Shown: positions 50,926 through 59,758 of the stretch, one piece after another | Layout of the letters: every line of letters begins with the position of its first letter | Numbering within the stretch: position 1 is the stretch's first letter | Origin: Bacteroidales bacterium | GTDB taxonomy: Bacteria > Bacteroidota > Bacteroidia > Bacteroidales > UBA932 | DNA length: 64,000 bases | Direction of reading: 5' to 3' | NCBI GenBank assembly: GCA_017529425.1 | Contig: JAFXNQ010000039.1 | Span: forward strand, 1-64,000 | The notes under the pieces: model-generated | Told to the model about the DNA's origin: nothing | Databases searched by the model: none | Seen by the model: the letters and a program-made list of their open reading frames with translations, nothing else | Translations under genes and position numbers: made by a program

Positions 50926-53814
50926 TTAAAGTCTCTTGACGCGGACGTTGCGGATCCACAGGCGGTCGCCGTGGCCCAGGAAGCCGATATAGCCGCTCTT
51001 GCGTTGCAGGCCCGGGTGCTCGTTGCCGTCGATAGTGCCGTTCTTGCTGGCCTCCACGATGTCACCCTCGGTAACTACCTGGCCGTTTACAGTAACGCGG
51101 ATGTAGCTCCCTTTCATGTAAATCTCTTCGCTGTTCCACTCGCCCACAGGGTTGAGGGCATCGCGGTTCTTGGCGGGGATGATACCGTAGAGCGAGCCGT
51201 GGTACTGATAAGGTGCCAGCCAGCCCTTGTAGATATCGTTGTAGTGGTCCAGAATCTGCACCTCGTAACCCTCATAAGCAGAGTCACCCACACCGGGAGA
51301 GCGAACGCCCACACCGTTGTTGGCGCCGGGGGTGAGCTTGAACTCAAAACGATAGATGAAGTCGGCATACTCCTCGTTGGTATAGAGGTCTCCGACCCAG
51401 TTGCCGCCGCGGCTGCGACTCTCAACGGCAATGACGCCGTCTTTCACGTTATAATCTACTTTGTTGCCGTGCCACTTGTGAAGGCTGGTGCCGTCAAACA
51501 GCATTTCAAAGCCCTCTGCCGCCTCTTCCGGGGTAAGTTTTGTGGGCTCTACGCTCGGAAGCTCGTGGATGTAAAGGTCGCGGTAAGCGATGCGGCTGCC
51601 GTGTGCCTGCAGCTCGATGAATTCCTCAGCGGGAATGGGGAGGTCGCGGTTCCAGTAGTTCTCAAGAACGATGTTGTCCACTACCAGCTGGCCGTTGAGA
51701 TAAACGGTCACGCGCTCGCCCTGCATACGGATGTAGAAACTGTTCCACTCGCCCACAGCGTTGTCTGCGATTACCAGGGGGATGCGCTCCGTCTTCTGGT
51801 TGTTATAGAGTCCGCCACTGCCGACCTGTGCGCCAACCCAGGTACGGGCGGTGTCCCAGATCTGTACCTGAGGGCAACTGCGCAGATAGATACCTGCATC
51901 ACCCTCTTTCTGGCCGGGGTAAATCTTCCAGTCGAGATACATCTCAAAGTCTTTGTATTTCTTGGTGGTGCAGAGGTTGTCGTATGCATGACCCACAAAC
52001 TCGATGTTGCCGTTGGCAACCACCCAGTTTTCTGCCATCACCTTGTCTGCCTTTGCCTGAGCTGCTGCGAGCTGCTTAGCAGAGAGTTTGTAACGGAGGA
52101 ACGGGTCACCCTCACCATATTCGTTGGTGGGGATCATACCCTGCCAGCCAGTGAGGTCTTTGCCGTTGAACATTGATACATAACCGGGGTCGTCGGTGGG
52201 AACTGCAGCGAGATAATTCTCTATGCGCTGCAAATCGTAAGGATAGTCGCGACCGGTGTCGATGCCTTTGATGCGGTTCATGACCTCCACGATCTGCGGA
52301 CCGTAGAAGTTAGGGTTGCTGGTAGCGATGCGGCGGATGGCGTTGGCAGCCTCCACCTCGGTCTCCTTGCTGTCAAGGAACTTGGCAGCATACATGATGC
52401 CCTGGAATGCGCCGGTCTCACCGATCTTTTCCAGGATGGCGTTCTTCTGCTCCGGGCCGGGTGCATAATCCATAATTGCGCGGTAGCGGAGCAGGCGCTG
52501 TGCGCCGGGCTCTTCGGCCATCTCCACTTTATTGAGGTATGCCGCAATAGCAAGCAGGGTGAGTTCGTTGTTGTCTGCATTCTTGCTCAGGATGTCAATA
52601 ATCTGAGGCATGCTGGCAACGTGGATTATCATCGGCCAGTAAGCCGCCTTGCTCTGGGGAGTAACGATATTATTGCGGTTGGAGAGGAGTTCGTATTTCT
52701 CAGCATCGCTCTTACCCTCCATAGCCGCCAGGATAGCGTCCTGAATCCTTGCGCGGTTAGCCTCGCCGCTGCTCTCCAGCAGGGAGTAGAGGGTCAGCAG
52801 GTCATCACCCTCTGATACTGATGCCAGGGCAGAGAAAGCTGCATCGCCCACCTGCTTGCTGTCATCAAACAAGCTGCCGAGTACCAGGGATTTATAGTTG
52901 AGTGCCTCGCGCTGGCTGATGAGGTTCAGGATAGCCTGTTTGCCGGCATCGCCCGCCTTGTCAAAATAGGGAGCCACGACATCTGCCACACGGCCGGGGA
53001 TACAGCGCAGGCAGGACTCGGCAAGTGCCACGTCGTCTGCATTGCTGCTGGTGAGCATCTTGGCCATCGTGGGAAGGGCGCAGCCGCAGCCGGATTTGGT
53101 GAGAGCCCAGGCAGCCTCCTTGCGGACGCGTGCGTCAGCATCGGAAAGATAAGACTTGAAAGTCTTGGAGAGCGATTTGTCTTTAAGTTCGCCCAGCCAC
53201 CAGATGAGGTCGGCCTTGTTCTCTGAGCTCTTCACTTTGGGGAGAGCCTCCACGATAGCGGTCTTAGCCTCGTCTACATCGCCCACCTTATAGAGCATGT
53301 CAAACAGGGAGACATTGTCCACACCCTTAGTTACTGCCTTCACCAGGTCTTTGACCTTGGTTGCCGGAGTGGTGCCGGGATCAAACTCAGAGGTTGTAGT
53401 AACATTCTTGCCGTCATAGTTCTCTCCCAGGAAAAGGAGCTGACGGACAAACAACTGTTTGATGGTTTCATCTTTGGCCTTGTCGGCATAACCCTTGAAT
53501 GCTTCTTTCACATTCTCGAGGGTCTCGCCGCCCATCTCGGTAGCCTTTGTGGTGATGGCGCTCAGGGCAAACTCAACGGGAACCATAGAGTCGTCCTGCT
53601 TCTCCAACATATTGTAGAGCAGGTCCATACCCTCTTTTCCAGTACCGATGAGCTCGGTGGCAAGCTCGTTATAGAGCTTCATGTCCTTAGCGGGGAACTT
53701 TGCCAGGGCGTCACCCACTATGGTGTTGGCTTTACGCTGATTGGGCTGAGCCTGCACGCCAAAGCATACGAGCAGCAGCGCAACTATTACTAAGCTTTTG
53801 AATATCTTTTTCAT
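50926..53814 (-). CDS. 962-residue protein with HEAT-like repeats and two DUF1080 domains
   Basis: Signal peptide MKKIFKSLVIVALLLVCFGVQAQ. Residues ~60-530 are helical repeats of HEAT type (ADARVRKEAAWALTKSGCGC, ADDVALAESCLRCIPG). A first DUF1080 domain lies at ~540-745 (FNGKDLTGWQG, EMYLDWKIYPGQKEGDAGI, GEWNSFYIRMQGERV) and a second at ~755-962 (FDGTSLHKWHG, FEFKLTPGANNGVGV, ending RLWIRNVRVKRL). The two DUF1080 domains are diverged. It is probably a periplasmic keto-glycoside cleaving enzyme with a scaffold part. It follows one oxidoreductase gene by 18 bp and precedes the other by 38 bp. Confidence 0.85.
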   Translation of the reverse strand: MKKIFKSLVIVALLLVCFGVQAQPNQRKANTIVGDALAKFPAKDMKLYNELATELIGTGKEGMDLLYNMLEKQDDSMVPVEFALSAITTKATEMGGETLENVKEAFKGYADKAKDETIKQLFVRQLLFLGENYDGKNVTTTSEFDPGTTPATKVKDLVKAVTKGVDNVSLFDMLYKVGDVDEAKTAIVEALPKVKSSENKADLIWWLGELKDKSLSKTFKSYLSDADARVRKEAAWALTKSGCGCALPTMAKMLTSSNADDVALAESCLRCIPGRVADVVAPYFDKAGDAGKQAILNLISQREALNYKSLVLGSLFDDSKQVGDAAFSALASVSEGDDLLTLYSLLESSGEANRARIQDAILAAMEGKSDAEKYELLSNRNNIVTPQSKAAYWPMIIHVASMPQIIDILSKNADNNELTLLAIAAYLNKVEMAEEPGAQRLLRYRAIMDYAPGPEQKNAILEKIGETGAFQGIMYAAKFLDSKETEVEAANAIRRIATSNPNFYGPQIVEVMNRIKGIDTGRDYPYDLQRIENYLAAVPTDDPGYVSMFNGKDLTGWQGMIPTNEYGEGDPFLRYKLSAKQLAAAQAKADKVMAENWVVANGNIEFVGHAYDNLCTTKKYKDFEMYLDWKIYPGQKEGDAGIYLRSCPQVQIWDTARTWVGAQVGSGGLYNNQKTERIPLVIADNAVGEWNSFYIRMQGERVTVYLNGQLVVDNIVLENYWNRDLPIPAEEFIELQAHGSRIAYRDLYIHELPSVEPTKLTPEEAAEGFEMLFDGTSLHKWHGNKVDYNVKDGVIAVESRSRGGNWVGDLYTNEEYADFIYRFEFKLTPGANNGVGVRSPGVGDSAYEGYEVQILDHYNDIYKGWLAPYQYHGSLYGIIPAKNRDALNPVGEWNSEEIYMKGSYIRVTVNGQVVTEGDIVEASKNGTIDGNEHPGLQRKSGYIGFLGHGDRLWIRNVRVKRL

Positions 53815-53832
53815 TGTTTCTCCTCCCTTTAA

Positions 53833-55101
53833 TTAAATTGTCCAGGGTTTACGCATCGGCTGGTAAACTAAACGGTTTGCAGCATCGTCGTTGATAAACT
53901 CCTGCTTTTCGGAGTCAAAGTAGAGAGTGCGACCAAGCTGCAGTGCCACTGCACCGATGTTGACCAGGGTGCAGCTGCGGTGGCCGTTGATTTCGTTGAG
54001 GGCGAATTTCTTGCGAGTGCGTACACACTCCAGGAAGTCTGTCTCCTGCGGCTTGGGATCGGGGAAGTCTGCGAGCTTGTCTTTCCAGCCGGGGATGTCG
54101 CAGATGAAGTTGTTGTAAACGTTGCCGTTCGGACCCTGGATGTACGGGGTCTTGGGGTCGCCAAAGTCTTCGCCCCAGAGGACGATCTTGCAACCGTCGG
54201 CATAAGTGTAGACAATCTCGCGCCATGTGCCGGCTGCATCGTAGTGCTGCTGAGGCGCGTCGATTTCAACCTTGACGGGGCTCTCGTTGTCCTTGCCCAG
54301 CAGATACTGAACGGGGTCAAGATAGTGCTGGCCCATATCGCCCAGTCCGCCGGCATCGTAATCCCAGTAGCCGCGGAAAGTATCGTGGCAACGGTGCTCG
54401 TTGTACGGCTTGTAGGGTGCGGGACCCAGCCAGAGGTCGTAGTCGAAATAGTCGGGAATGGGCTGGGGATCCAGATGCTCCTTACCTACCCAGAAGAATT
54501 TCCAGTCGAAACCGGTGTGCTTGGACACTGTCACGGTGAGGGGCCAGCCAAGCAGACCGCTGTCAACCAACTTCTTGAGCGGAGCCACCTCGGTGCCGAG
54601 ACCGTAGAAGGTATCCTCAAAGCGGAACCAGGTGTTAAGACGGAAAATTGTGTTGTAGCGTTTCATCGCCTCTACAACTCTCTTGCCTTCACCAATGGTA
54701 CGGGTCATGGGCTTTTCGCACCATACATCCTTACCTGCCTTGGCAGCCTCTATAGACATGATTGCATGCCAGTGAGGCGGGGTGCAGACGTGCACTATGT
54801 CCACGTTGGGGTCATGGATAAGGTCCATGAAGTTGTGATAGCAGGCTACCTGTCCGAATCCTGCCTCTTTAGCCATGTTCTCGCCCCTTCTCAGCCTGGT
54901 CTCATCTACATCGCAAACTGCAACCAGACGGTCGGGCATGTGAAAGTGGTGGCCGCGGCCGATACCGCCGAAGCCGATGATACCCTTGGTGAGCTGGTCG
55001 CTGGGGGCAATGTAACCTTTACCGCCGAGCACGTGGCGCGGCAAGATGGTGAACGCAGCCACAGCCGCTGTTCCCTTGAGGAATTGTCTTCTGCTTGTCA
55101 T
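53833..55101 (-). CDS. Gfo/Idh/MocA oxidoreductase with Tat-like signal, 2; first gene of cluster
   Basis: 422 residues. SRRQFLKGTAAVAAF is a twin-arginine signal. The dinucleotide motif GIIGFGGIGRGHH and the CEKPMTRTIGEGKRV motif identify the family. It is only moderately similar to the 498-residue enzyme, so the two likely differ in substrate or direction (oxidation versus reduction). It is the first gene of the five-gene minus-strand cluster, with a -7 box at 55174-55181. Confidence 0.88.
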   Translation of the reverse strand: MTSRRQFLKGTAAVAAFTILPRHVLGGKGYIAPSDQLTKGIIGFGGIGRGHHFHMPDRLVAVCDVDETRLRRGENMAKEAGFGQVACYHNFMDLIHDPNVDIVHVCTPPHWHAIMSIEAAKAGKDVWCEKPMTRTIGEGKRVVEAMKRYNTIFRLNTWFRFEDTFYGLGTEVAPLKKLVDSGLLGWPLTVTVSKHTGFDWKFFWVGKEHLDPQPIPDYFDYDLWLGPAPYKPYNEHRCHDTFRGYWDYDAGGLGDMGQHYLDPVQYLLGKDNESPVKVEIDAPQQHYDAAGTWREIVYTYADGCKIVLWGEDFGDPKTPYIQGPNGNVYNNFICDIPGWKDKLADFPDPKPQETDFLECVRTRKKFALNEINGHRSCTLVNIGAVALQLGRTLYFDSEKQEFINDDAANRLVYQPMRKPWTI

Positions 55102-55173
55102 GTCTTTTATTGTTATTTAACTGATATTAAATCTGTTATAAGATATTTCGGTCCGTTTTGGTTCAATATCTGT

Positions 55174-55181
55174 CAAAATTA
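55174..55181 (-). promoter_or_regulatory. -7 box TAATTTTG for the keto-sugar cluster
   Basis: Minus-strand TAATTTTG, 72 bp from the first ATG, giving a leader of about 65 bases. The -33 element is not clear. Confidence 0.4.
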
Positions 55182-55211
55182 AGTATTTTTCGTGGAAAAA
55201 CACCTCCCCAT

Positions 55212-55240
55212 AAAGAAAAAAGAGAGGATTATTTCCTCTC
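55212..55240 (-). terminator. Terminator overlapping the smpB stop codon
   Basis: On the minus strand GAGAGGA-AATAA-TCCTCTC then TTTTTTCTTT. The stop codon TAA lies in the loop. Confidence 0.8.
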
Positions 55241-55678
55241 CATTTCTCTTCTCAAGTCTTTCTCTTTTATGGACTCCCGCTTGTCAAACTCCCGCTTGCC
55301 CCGGGCAAGGGCGATTTCAAGTTTTGCGAACCCCTTGTCGCTTATGAAAATCTTTACCGCGACTATGGTCATTCCCTTCTCCCGCGTGGAGCGCTGCAGC
55401 CGGCGCAGTTCCCGCCGGGTTAGCAGCAGTTTGCGGTCACGCATCGGGTCGTGCCGGTTATAGCTCCCCCACCAGTACTCTGCCACGTTCATATTGCGGA
55501 CATATAACTCACCATCAACAAAATAGCAATAAGCATCAACCAGGGAGGCCTTCCCCGCCCGGATAGATTTAATCTCGGTGCCGGAGAGCACAATTCCGGC
55601 CGTGAACTTCTCAATGAACTCGTAATCAAAGGAGGCCCGGCGGTTCTTTATGACTATGGTGCTCTTTGCCTTTGGCAT
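55229..55678 (-). CDS. smpB: SsrA-binding protein SmpB
   Basis: 149 residues from the ATG at 55678 (a frame extension to 55732 precedes the promoter). ATKHINR-type core here is [20 protein letters not shown], then [19 protein letters not shown] and the C-terminal tail [20 protein letters not shown]. It binds tmRNA and rescues stalled ribosomes. No tmRNA gene is nearby. Confidence 0.96.
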   Translation of the reverse strand: MPKAKSTIVIKNRRASFDYEFIEKFTAGIVLSGTEIKSIRAGKASLVDAYCYFVDGELYVRNMNVAEYWWGSYNRHDPMRDRKLLLTRRELRRLQRSTREKGMTIVAVKIFISDKGFAKLEIALARGKREFDKRESIKEKDLRREMERK

Positions 55679-55720
55679 AATCAGCTGTCTGTTTTTCGGA
55701 AAGATCGTCTTCAACGTCCG

Positions 55721-55728
55721 CAAATATA
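55721..55728 (-). promoter_or_regulatory. -7 box TATATTTG for smpB
   Basis: Minus-strand TATATTTG, 42 bp from the smpB start. On the plus strand TACCTTCG (55741-55748), one base off consensus, could serve miaA. Confidence 0.5.
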
Positions 55729-55752
55729 GCATAAAAAACGTACCTTCGCTGT

Positions 55753-56619
55753 ATGTTCGAGGAATACGATATCGTTTGCGTGCTGGGACCTACCGCCTCC
55801 GGAAAGACGCGTTATGCAGTTGACCTGGCCCGCAGGATGGGGGCGGAGATACTCTCTGCCGACTCCCGGCAGGTTTACCGCGGTATGGATATCGGCACCG
55901 GAAAGGACCTCGATGAATACGGCGATGTCCCTTACCATCTGATTGACATAGTCGATGCAGGCACCAAATACGACATATACCAGTATCAGCGCGACTTTGA
56001 GCGGGCATATCGCGGCATTATCCAGCGTGGCAAAAGAGCGATAATATGCGGAGGGAGCGGCCTTTACATAGAGGCGGCCTGCTGCGGCTACTCCCTGCCC
56101 GACGTACCGGCCGACCCCGCCCTGCGAGCAGAGCTTGAGAAATATGACGATGAGACCCTGATAGCGCGCCTGGCCAGCCTTAAGACGCTCCATAACCATA
56201 CTGACTACGACACCCGCCGCCGGCTGATCCGCGCCCTGGAAATCGCAATCTGGGAGAGCACCCACCCCGTGGAGCGGAGCGAATACCTCCCCAAGAAGAC
56301 AAAATTTATCGGAATCTCTGTCTCCCGGGACGAGCGGCGCGAGCGCATTGACCGCCGCCTGGACGAGCGCCTGGCTGCAGGGATGACAGATGAGGTCAAA
56401 AGACTTCTGGATAGCGGCATCGCTCCGGAAGACTTGATCTATTACGGCCTGGAATACAAGTTCGTGACCCGCTACCTGATTGGCGAGCTCACCTATGAAG
56501 AGATGAAAAGCGGCCTCAAGACCGCTATTCATCAATTTGCGAAACGTCAGATGACCTGGTTCCGCGGTATGGAGAGGAGGGGGATAGAAATCGAATGGGT
56601 AGACCCTATACGGTCATAA
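55753..56619 (+). CDS. miaA: tRNA dimethylallyltransferase MiaA
   Basis: 288 residues. P-loop GPTASGKT, then [28 protein letters not shown] and the C-terminal [20 protein letters not shown]. It adds dimethylallyl to A37 of tRNAs reading codons that start with U; the dimethylallyl donor is made by the pathway that includes IspD. Its 3' end overlaps frr by 14 bp, tail to tail. Confidence 0.95.
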   Translation: MFEEYDIVCVLGPTASGKTRYAVDLARRMGAEILSADSRQVYRGMDIGTGKDLDEYGDVPYHLIDIVDAGTKYDIYQYQRDFERAYRGIIQRGKRAIICGGSGLYIEAACCGYSLPDVPADPALRAELEKYDDETLIARLASLKTLHNHTDYDTRRRLIRALEIAIWESTHPVERSEYLPKKTKFIGISVSRDERRERIDRRLDERLAAGMTDEVKRLLDSGIAPEDLIYYGLEYKFVTRYLIGELTYEEMKSGLKTAIHQFAKRQMTWFRGMERRGIEIEWVDPIRS

Positions 56620-57169
56620 TCTCCTTCTCTTTCAACTCCAGAACCTCATCAATCTTTTTCACAAACTTGTCGGTGAACTTCTGAACCTTCTCCTCGTCGT
56701 CTTTCTCCACATCTTCCGGCAGGCCCTCTTTCTGTAATTTCTTAAGAGACTCCATGGCCTCGCGACGGGCGTTGCGCACGCTCACCTTTGCAGTTTCACC
56801 GGCAGTACGGGCCTTCTTGACCAGTTCGCGACGGCGCTCCTCTGTGAGGGCGGGGACATTGATGCGGATTACCTCGCCGTTATTCTGGGGGGTAAAGCCC
56901 AGGTTGGCGTCCATTATAGCCTTCTCTATGGTGTGAATCATGCTCTTGTCCCAAGGCTGGATAAGCATGGTCTTGGCATCGGGAGTGGTTATGTTGGACA
57001 TCTGGGGCAGCGGGGTGGCTGCTCCGTAATAGTTAACTATCACAGAAGCAAAAACCTCGGGGTTGGCCTTACCTGCCCGGTAGGTTTTAAGCTCCTCCTG
57101 GAGATGCGTCACCGCATCCTCCATCTTCAGCTCGGCATATTCGAGCAATTCGTTGGCTTTATCAATCAT
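56606..57169 (-). CDS. frr: Ribosome recycling factor
   Basis: 187 residues, standard length. Signatures: LKTYRAGKANPEVFASVIVN, YYGAATPLPQMSNI and INVPALTEERRRELVKKA. It splits post-termination ribosomes together with EF-G. It lies 15 bp after pyrH, the common pyrH-frr order. Confidence 0.96.
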   Translation of the reverse strand: MIDKANELLEYAELKMEDAVTHLQEELKTYRAGKANPEVFASVIVNYYGAATPLPQMSNITTPDAKTMLIQPWDKSMIHTIEKAIMDANLGFTPQNNGEVIRINVPALTEERRRELVKKARTAGETAKVSVRNARREAMESLKKLQKEGLPEDVEKDDEEKVQKFTDKFVKKIDEVLELKEKEIMTV

Positions 57170-57184
57170 ATACGTAGTATTGAT

Positions 57185-57895
57185 TTATCCGTTGCTGACC
57201 ACCGTGCCGAGATCCTTGCCCGCCACGATTCCTTCCAGCGTACCCTCATCCTCCATCTTGAACACCACGATTGGGATGTCGTTCTCTCGACAAAGGGTAA
57301 ACGCTGTGGCGTCCATCACCTTCAAATTGTCTGCCAAAGCCTTTTCAAAGGTGAGGGTATGATATTTCTTTGCATCAGGGTTCTTCATGGGATCGCTGTC
57401 GTAAACGCCATCTACCTTTGTCCCCTTTAGGAGCGCGTCCGCCCCGATTTCGCAGGCACGCAGGGCGGCTGCGGAGTCGGTGGTGAAGAAGGGATTGCCG
57501 GTGCCGCCGGCGATGATTGCCACGCCACCGTTCTTCATGACCTCGACCGCCTCATCGCGAACGTAATATTTGCACATCGGCTCTACGCGGGTACTTGAGA
57601 AAACCTCTGCGGGCACCCCCTCCGCCTTGATGAACAGCGAAAGGCCGATGGAGTTGATGATGGTGGCGAGCATGCCCATCTGGTCGCCGCGAACCCGCTC
57701 AAAACCAGCCCCGGCACCCTGCAGGCCGCGGAAAATATTGCCGCCACCTACCACAATCGCCACCTGGGCACCACTCTTTGCCACTGCGGCTATCTGTCGT
57801 GCAAACGTGGATATAGTTACCTCGTCCAAACCCTTCCCTGAGGCACCTGCAAGGGCTTCTCCGCTGAGTTTGAGAAGAATCCTGTTGTATTTCAT
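57185..57895 (-). CDS. pyrH: UMP kinase
   Basis: 236 residues from the ATG at 57895; a second ATG at 57910 adds five residues. Amino-acid-kinase fold: RILLKLSGEALAG, VVGGGNIFRG, GGTGNPFFTTDSAAALRACE and KVDGVYDSDPMKNP. It converts UMP to UDP. A TACTTTTG box lies at 57922-57929 on the minus strand. Confidence 0.96.
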   Translation of the reverse strand: MKYNRILLKLSGEALAGASGKGLDEVTISTFARQIAAVAKSGAQVAIVVGGGNIFRGLQGAGAGFERVRGDQMGMLATIINSIGLSLFIKAEGVPAEVFSSTRVEPMCKYYVRDEAVEVMKNGGVAIIAGGTGNPFFTTDSAAALRACEIGADALLKGTKVDGVYDSDPMKNPDAKKYHTLTFEKALADNLKVMDATAFTLCRENDIPIVVFKMEDEGTLEGIVAGKDLGTVVSNG

Positions 57896-57921
57896 AGCTT
57901 GATTTTTCAATTAAATACTAA

Positions 57922-57929
57922 CAAAAGTA
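57922..57929 (-). promoter_or_regulatory. -7 box TACTTTTG for pyrH-frr
   Basis: Minus-strand TACTTTTG, 27 bp from the pyrH start, divergent from the sdhC promoter 57962-57969. Confidence 0.5.
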
Positions 57930-57961
57930 TTCAAAGATTATGTTATTTACAACTTTAGGGT

Positions 57962-57969
57962 TAACTTTG
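57962..57969 (+). promoter_or_regulatory. -7 box TAACTTTG for sdhC
   Basis: TAACTTTG lies 36 bp before the sdhC ATG and matches TAnnTTTG. Confidence 0.55.
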
Positions 57970-58005
57970 CGCCACTTAAAGGAAAAAGAAACAAAAATCA
58001 TAACT

Positions 58006-58671
58006 ATGGCAAAACTCTTCACATCTTCTATCGGCAAAAAGCTCATTATGAGCGTCACCGGTCTGTTTATGATTCTCTTCCTGACCATGCACATGGTGCT
58101 TAACTTCACCAGCGTGTTCAGTGCAGAGACTTTCAAGGCTGTGTGCGATTTTATGGCGCTTCCGATTGTGACCATCATGGTCCCCGTCCTTGCCGCAGGC
58201 TTTATCTTCCACATTATCTACGCCTTCGTACTTGAAATCGGGAACATGAAGGCTCGCGGCGGTGCCAAGAGGTATGAAGTTTCCAATAAGGCTGCTACCG
58301 ATTCCTGGGCTGCCCGCAATATGATCTGGCTGGGCATCATCGTGCTTTGCGGTCTCTGCCTCCACCTCACCCACTTCTGGGCAGACATGCAGCTGGCCGA
58401 CCTCACCGGCGGTGAGGCTGCAGACCCCAATATGCTGCTGGACCAGACTTTCGGTTCATGGTGTCTCACCATAATTTATCTGATATGGTTCTTTGCCCTT
58501 TGGATGCACCTCACCCACGGTTTCTGGAGTGCCTTCCAGACCATCGGCTGGAGCAACAACGTATGGTACAAGCGTACCAAAGTGATCGGCATCATCTATG
58601 CTACCTTGCTGATGGGCGGTTTTGCAGTCACTGCAATTGTTGCCTGCCTGAGAGCTAATGGTATTCTCTAA
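58006..58671 (+). CDS. sdhC: Succinate dehydrogenase/fumarate reductase cytochrome b subunit, isolated
   Basis: 221 residues from the ATG at 58006. Five membrane helices, with His residues in helices fitting two b hemes (LTMHMVLNF, AAGFIFHIIYAF, LCLHLTHFW, ALWMHLTHGFW). This is the b558-type subunit of the Bacteroidota fumarate reductase/succinate dehydrogenase. The flavoprotein and iron-sulfur genes that usually follow are absent: the next gene (hemW) is on the other strand and overlaps the stop by 4 bp. The protein is full length, so the split is genomic, not a truncation. Confidence 0.9.
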   Translation: MAKLFTSSIGKKLIMSVTGLFMILFLTMHMVLNFTSVFSAETFKAVCDFMALPIVTIMVPVLAAGFIFHIIYAFVLEIGNMKARGGAKRYEVSNKAATDSWAARNMIWLGIIVLCGLCLHLTHFWADMQLADLTGGEAADPNMLLDQTFGSWCLTIIYLIWFFALWMHLTHGFWSAFQTIGWSNNVWYKRTKVIGIIYATLLMGGFAVTAIVACLRANGIL

Positions 58672-59756
58672 CGTAGATAGTCCTCGATAATCGAGTCACA
58701 AATAAAGAATTTATCGCGGGGGATGCGGAAACGCTCCCCCGCTTTTTCTAATATCCCCTGATCAGTAATCAGAGATTTCTCCACGCCGCGCGAAGTGCGG
58801 AGGCCAAGCATGATGCGTTCGTTGTAAATGTCATCAGGGGTCAGGTGCTCTTCCCCTCCTTTGGGTAGATTACCAGCCTCCAGCGCAGAGCAATACTCCT
58901 CCAGCGAAGATGGATTCCACTGCCTCAGGTCATTGCCATCAAAAGAGTGGGCAGCCGGACCCAGCCCAAGGTATGCGGTGCGGTCCCAGTATGCACTGTT
59001 ATGGCGCGAATGGCGACCCGGGCGGCAGAAATTTGACACCTCGTACTGCTCGTAACCAGCCTTCTCCAACTCTTCCTGCAGCATGGCGTACTGGTGCGCA
59101 CATATTTCATCGTCAGGTTCGGCATATTTCCCCTGAGCCGCCTGTTCCGCCAGAGTGCTCTCCGGATCTATGCTCATCTGGTAGGCGGAGATATGTTCCG
59201 GAGCAAGCCCTGTGGCCCGCTTCAGAGTGTCGAGCCACTGCTTGTCTTCCAGGCCGGCGAAGCCGAATATCAGGTCGATGGAAATGTTGTCAAAGTCCGC
59301 CTCGCGCAACTTTTTGAACGCCTCTATGGCGGTGGCGGCGCAATGGCGACGGTTCATCCATCTGAGATGCCGGTCGCAAAACGACTGCACCCCCATACTG
59401 ATACGGTTCACGCCTGCCTCCTTCAAAGCAGGCAGCAGACCGCTGCAGGTTGCCACATCCTCGGGATTGACCTCAACTGTGAACTCCTCCACCGCACCCA
59501 GGTCAAAACTCGCCGCAAGCATATCTCGTATAGTCCGGAACTCGTCCGGGGAGAGCAGCGACGGGGTCCCGCCGCCAAAGTAGAGGGTTTTAACCACCCC
59601 CTGCCCCTTAAAATAATCGCGCCGCAGGGCGATTTCACCGCCAAGGGCCTCGATATAACGGGTATGCGTCCCCTGCCGGGGGCACACCTCGGAATAGAAT
59701 CCGCAATAAGTGCAGAAAGAGGCACAGAACGGGATATGGAGATATATCCCGGCCAA
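58668..59756 (-). CDS. hemW: Radical SAM heme chaperone HemW
   Basis: 362 residues from a TTG at 59756; no ATG is suitably placed. The AGIYLHIPFCASFCTYCGFY start has the CxxxCxxC cluster motif, and the residue after the last Cys is Gly-Phe as in HemW rather than the extra Cys of HemN. GGGTPSLLSPDEF and GVQSFCDRHL are present. HemW delivers heme to respiratory proteins. Only 2 bp separate it from the stop of the upstream gene, which fits coupled translation from the TTG. Confidence 0.9.
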   Translation of the reverse strand: MAGIYLHIPFCASFCTYCGFYSEVCPRQGTHTRYIEALGGEIALRRDYFKGQGVVKTLYFGGGTPSLLSPDEFRTIRDMLAASFDLGAVEEFTVEVNPEDVATCSGLLPALKEAGVNRISMGVQSFCDRHLRWMNRRHCAATAIEAFKKLREADFDNISIDLIFGFAGLEDKQWLDTLKRATGLAPEHISAYQMSIDPESTLAEQAAQGKYAEPDDEICAHQYAMLQEELEKAGYEQYEVSNFCRPGRHSRHNSAYWDRTAYLGLGPAAHSFDGNDLRQWNPSSLEEYCSALEAGNLPKGGEEHLTPDDIYNERIMLGLRTSRGVEKSLITDQGILEKAGERFRIPRDKFFICDSIIEDYLR

Positions 59757-59758
59757 AA

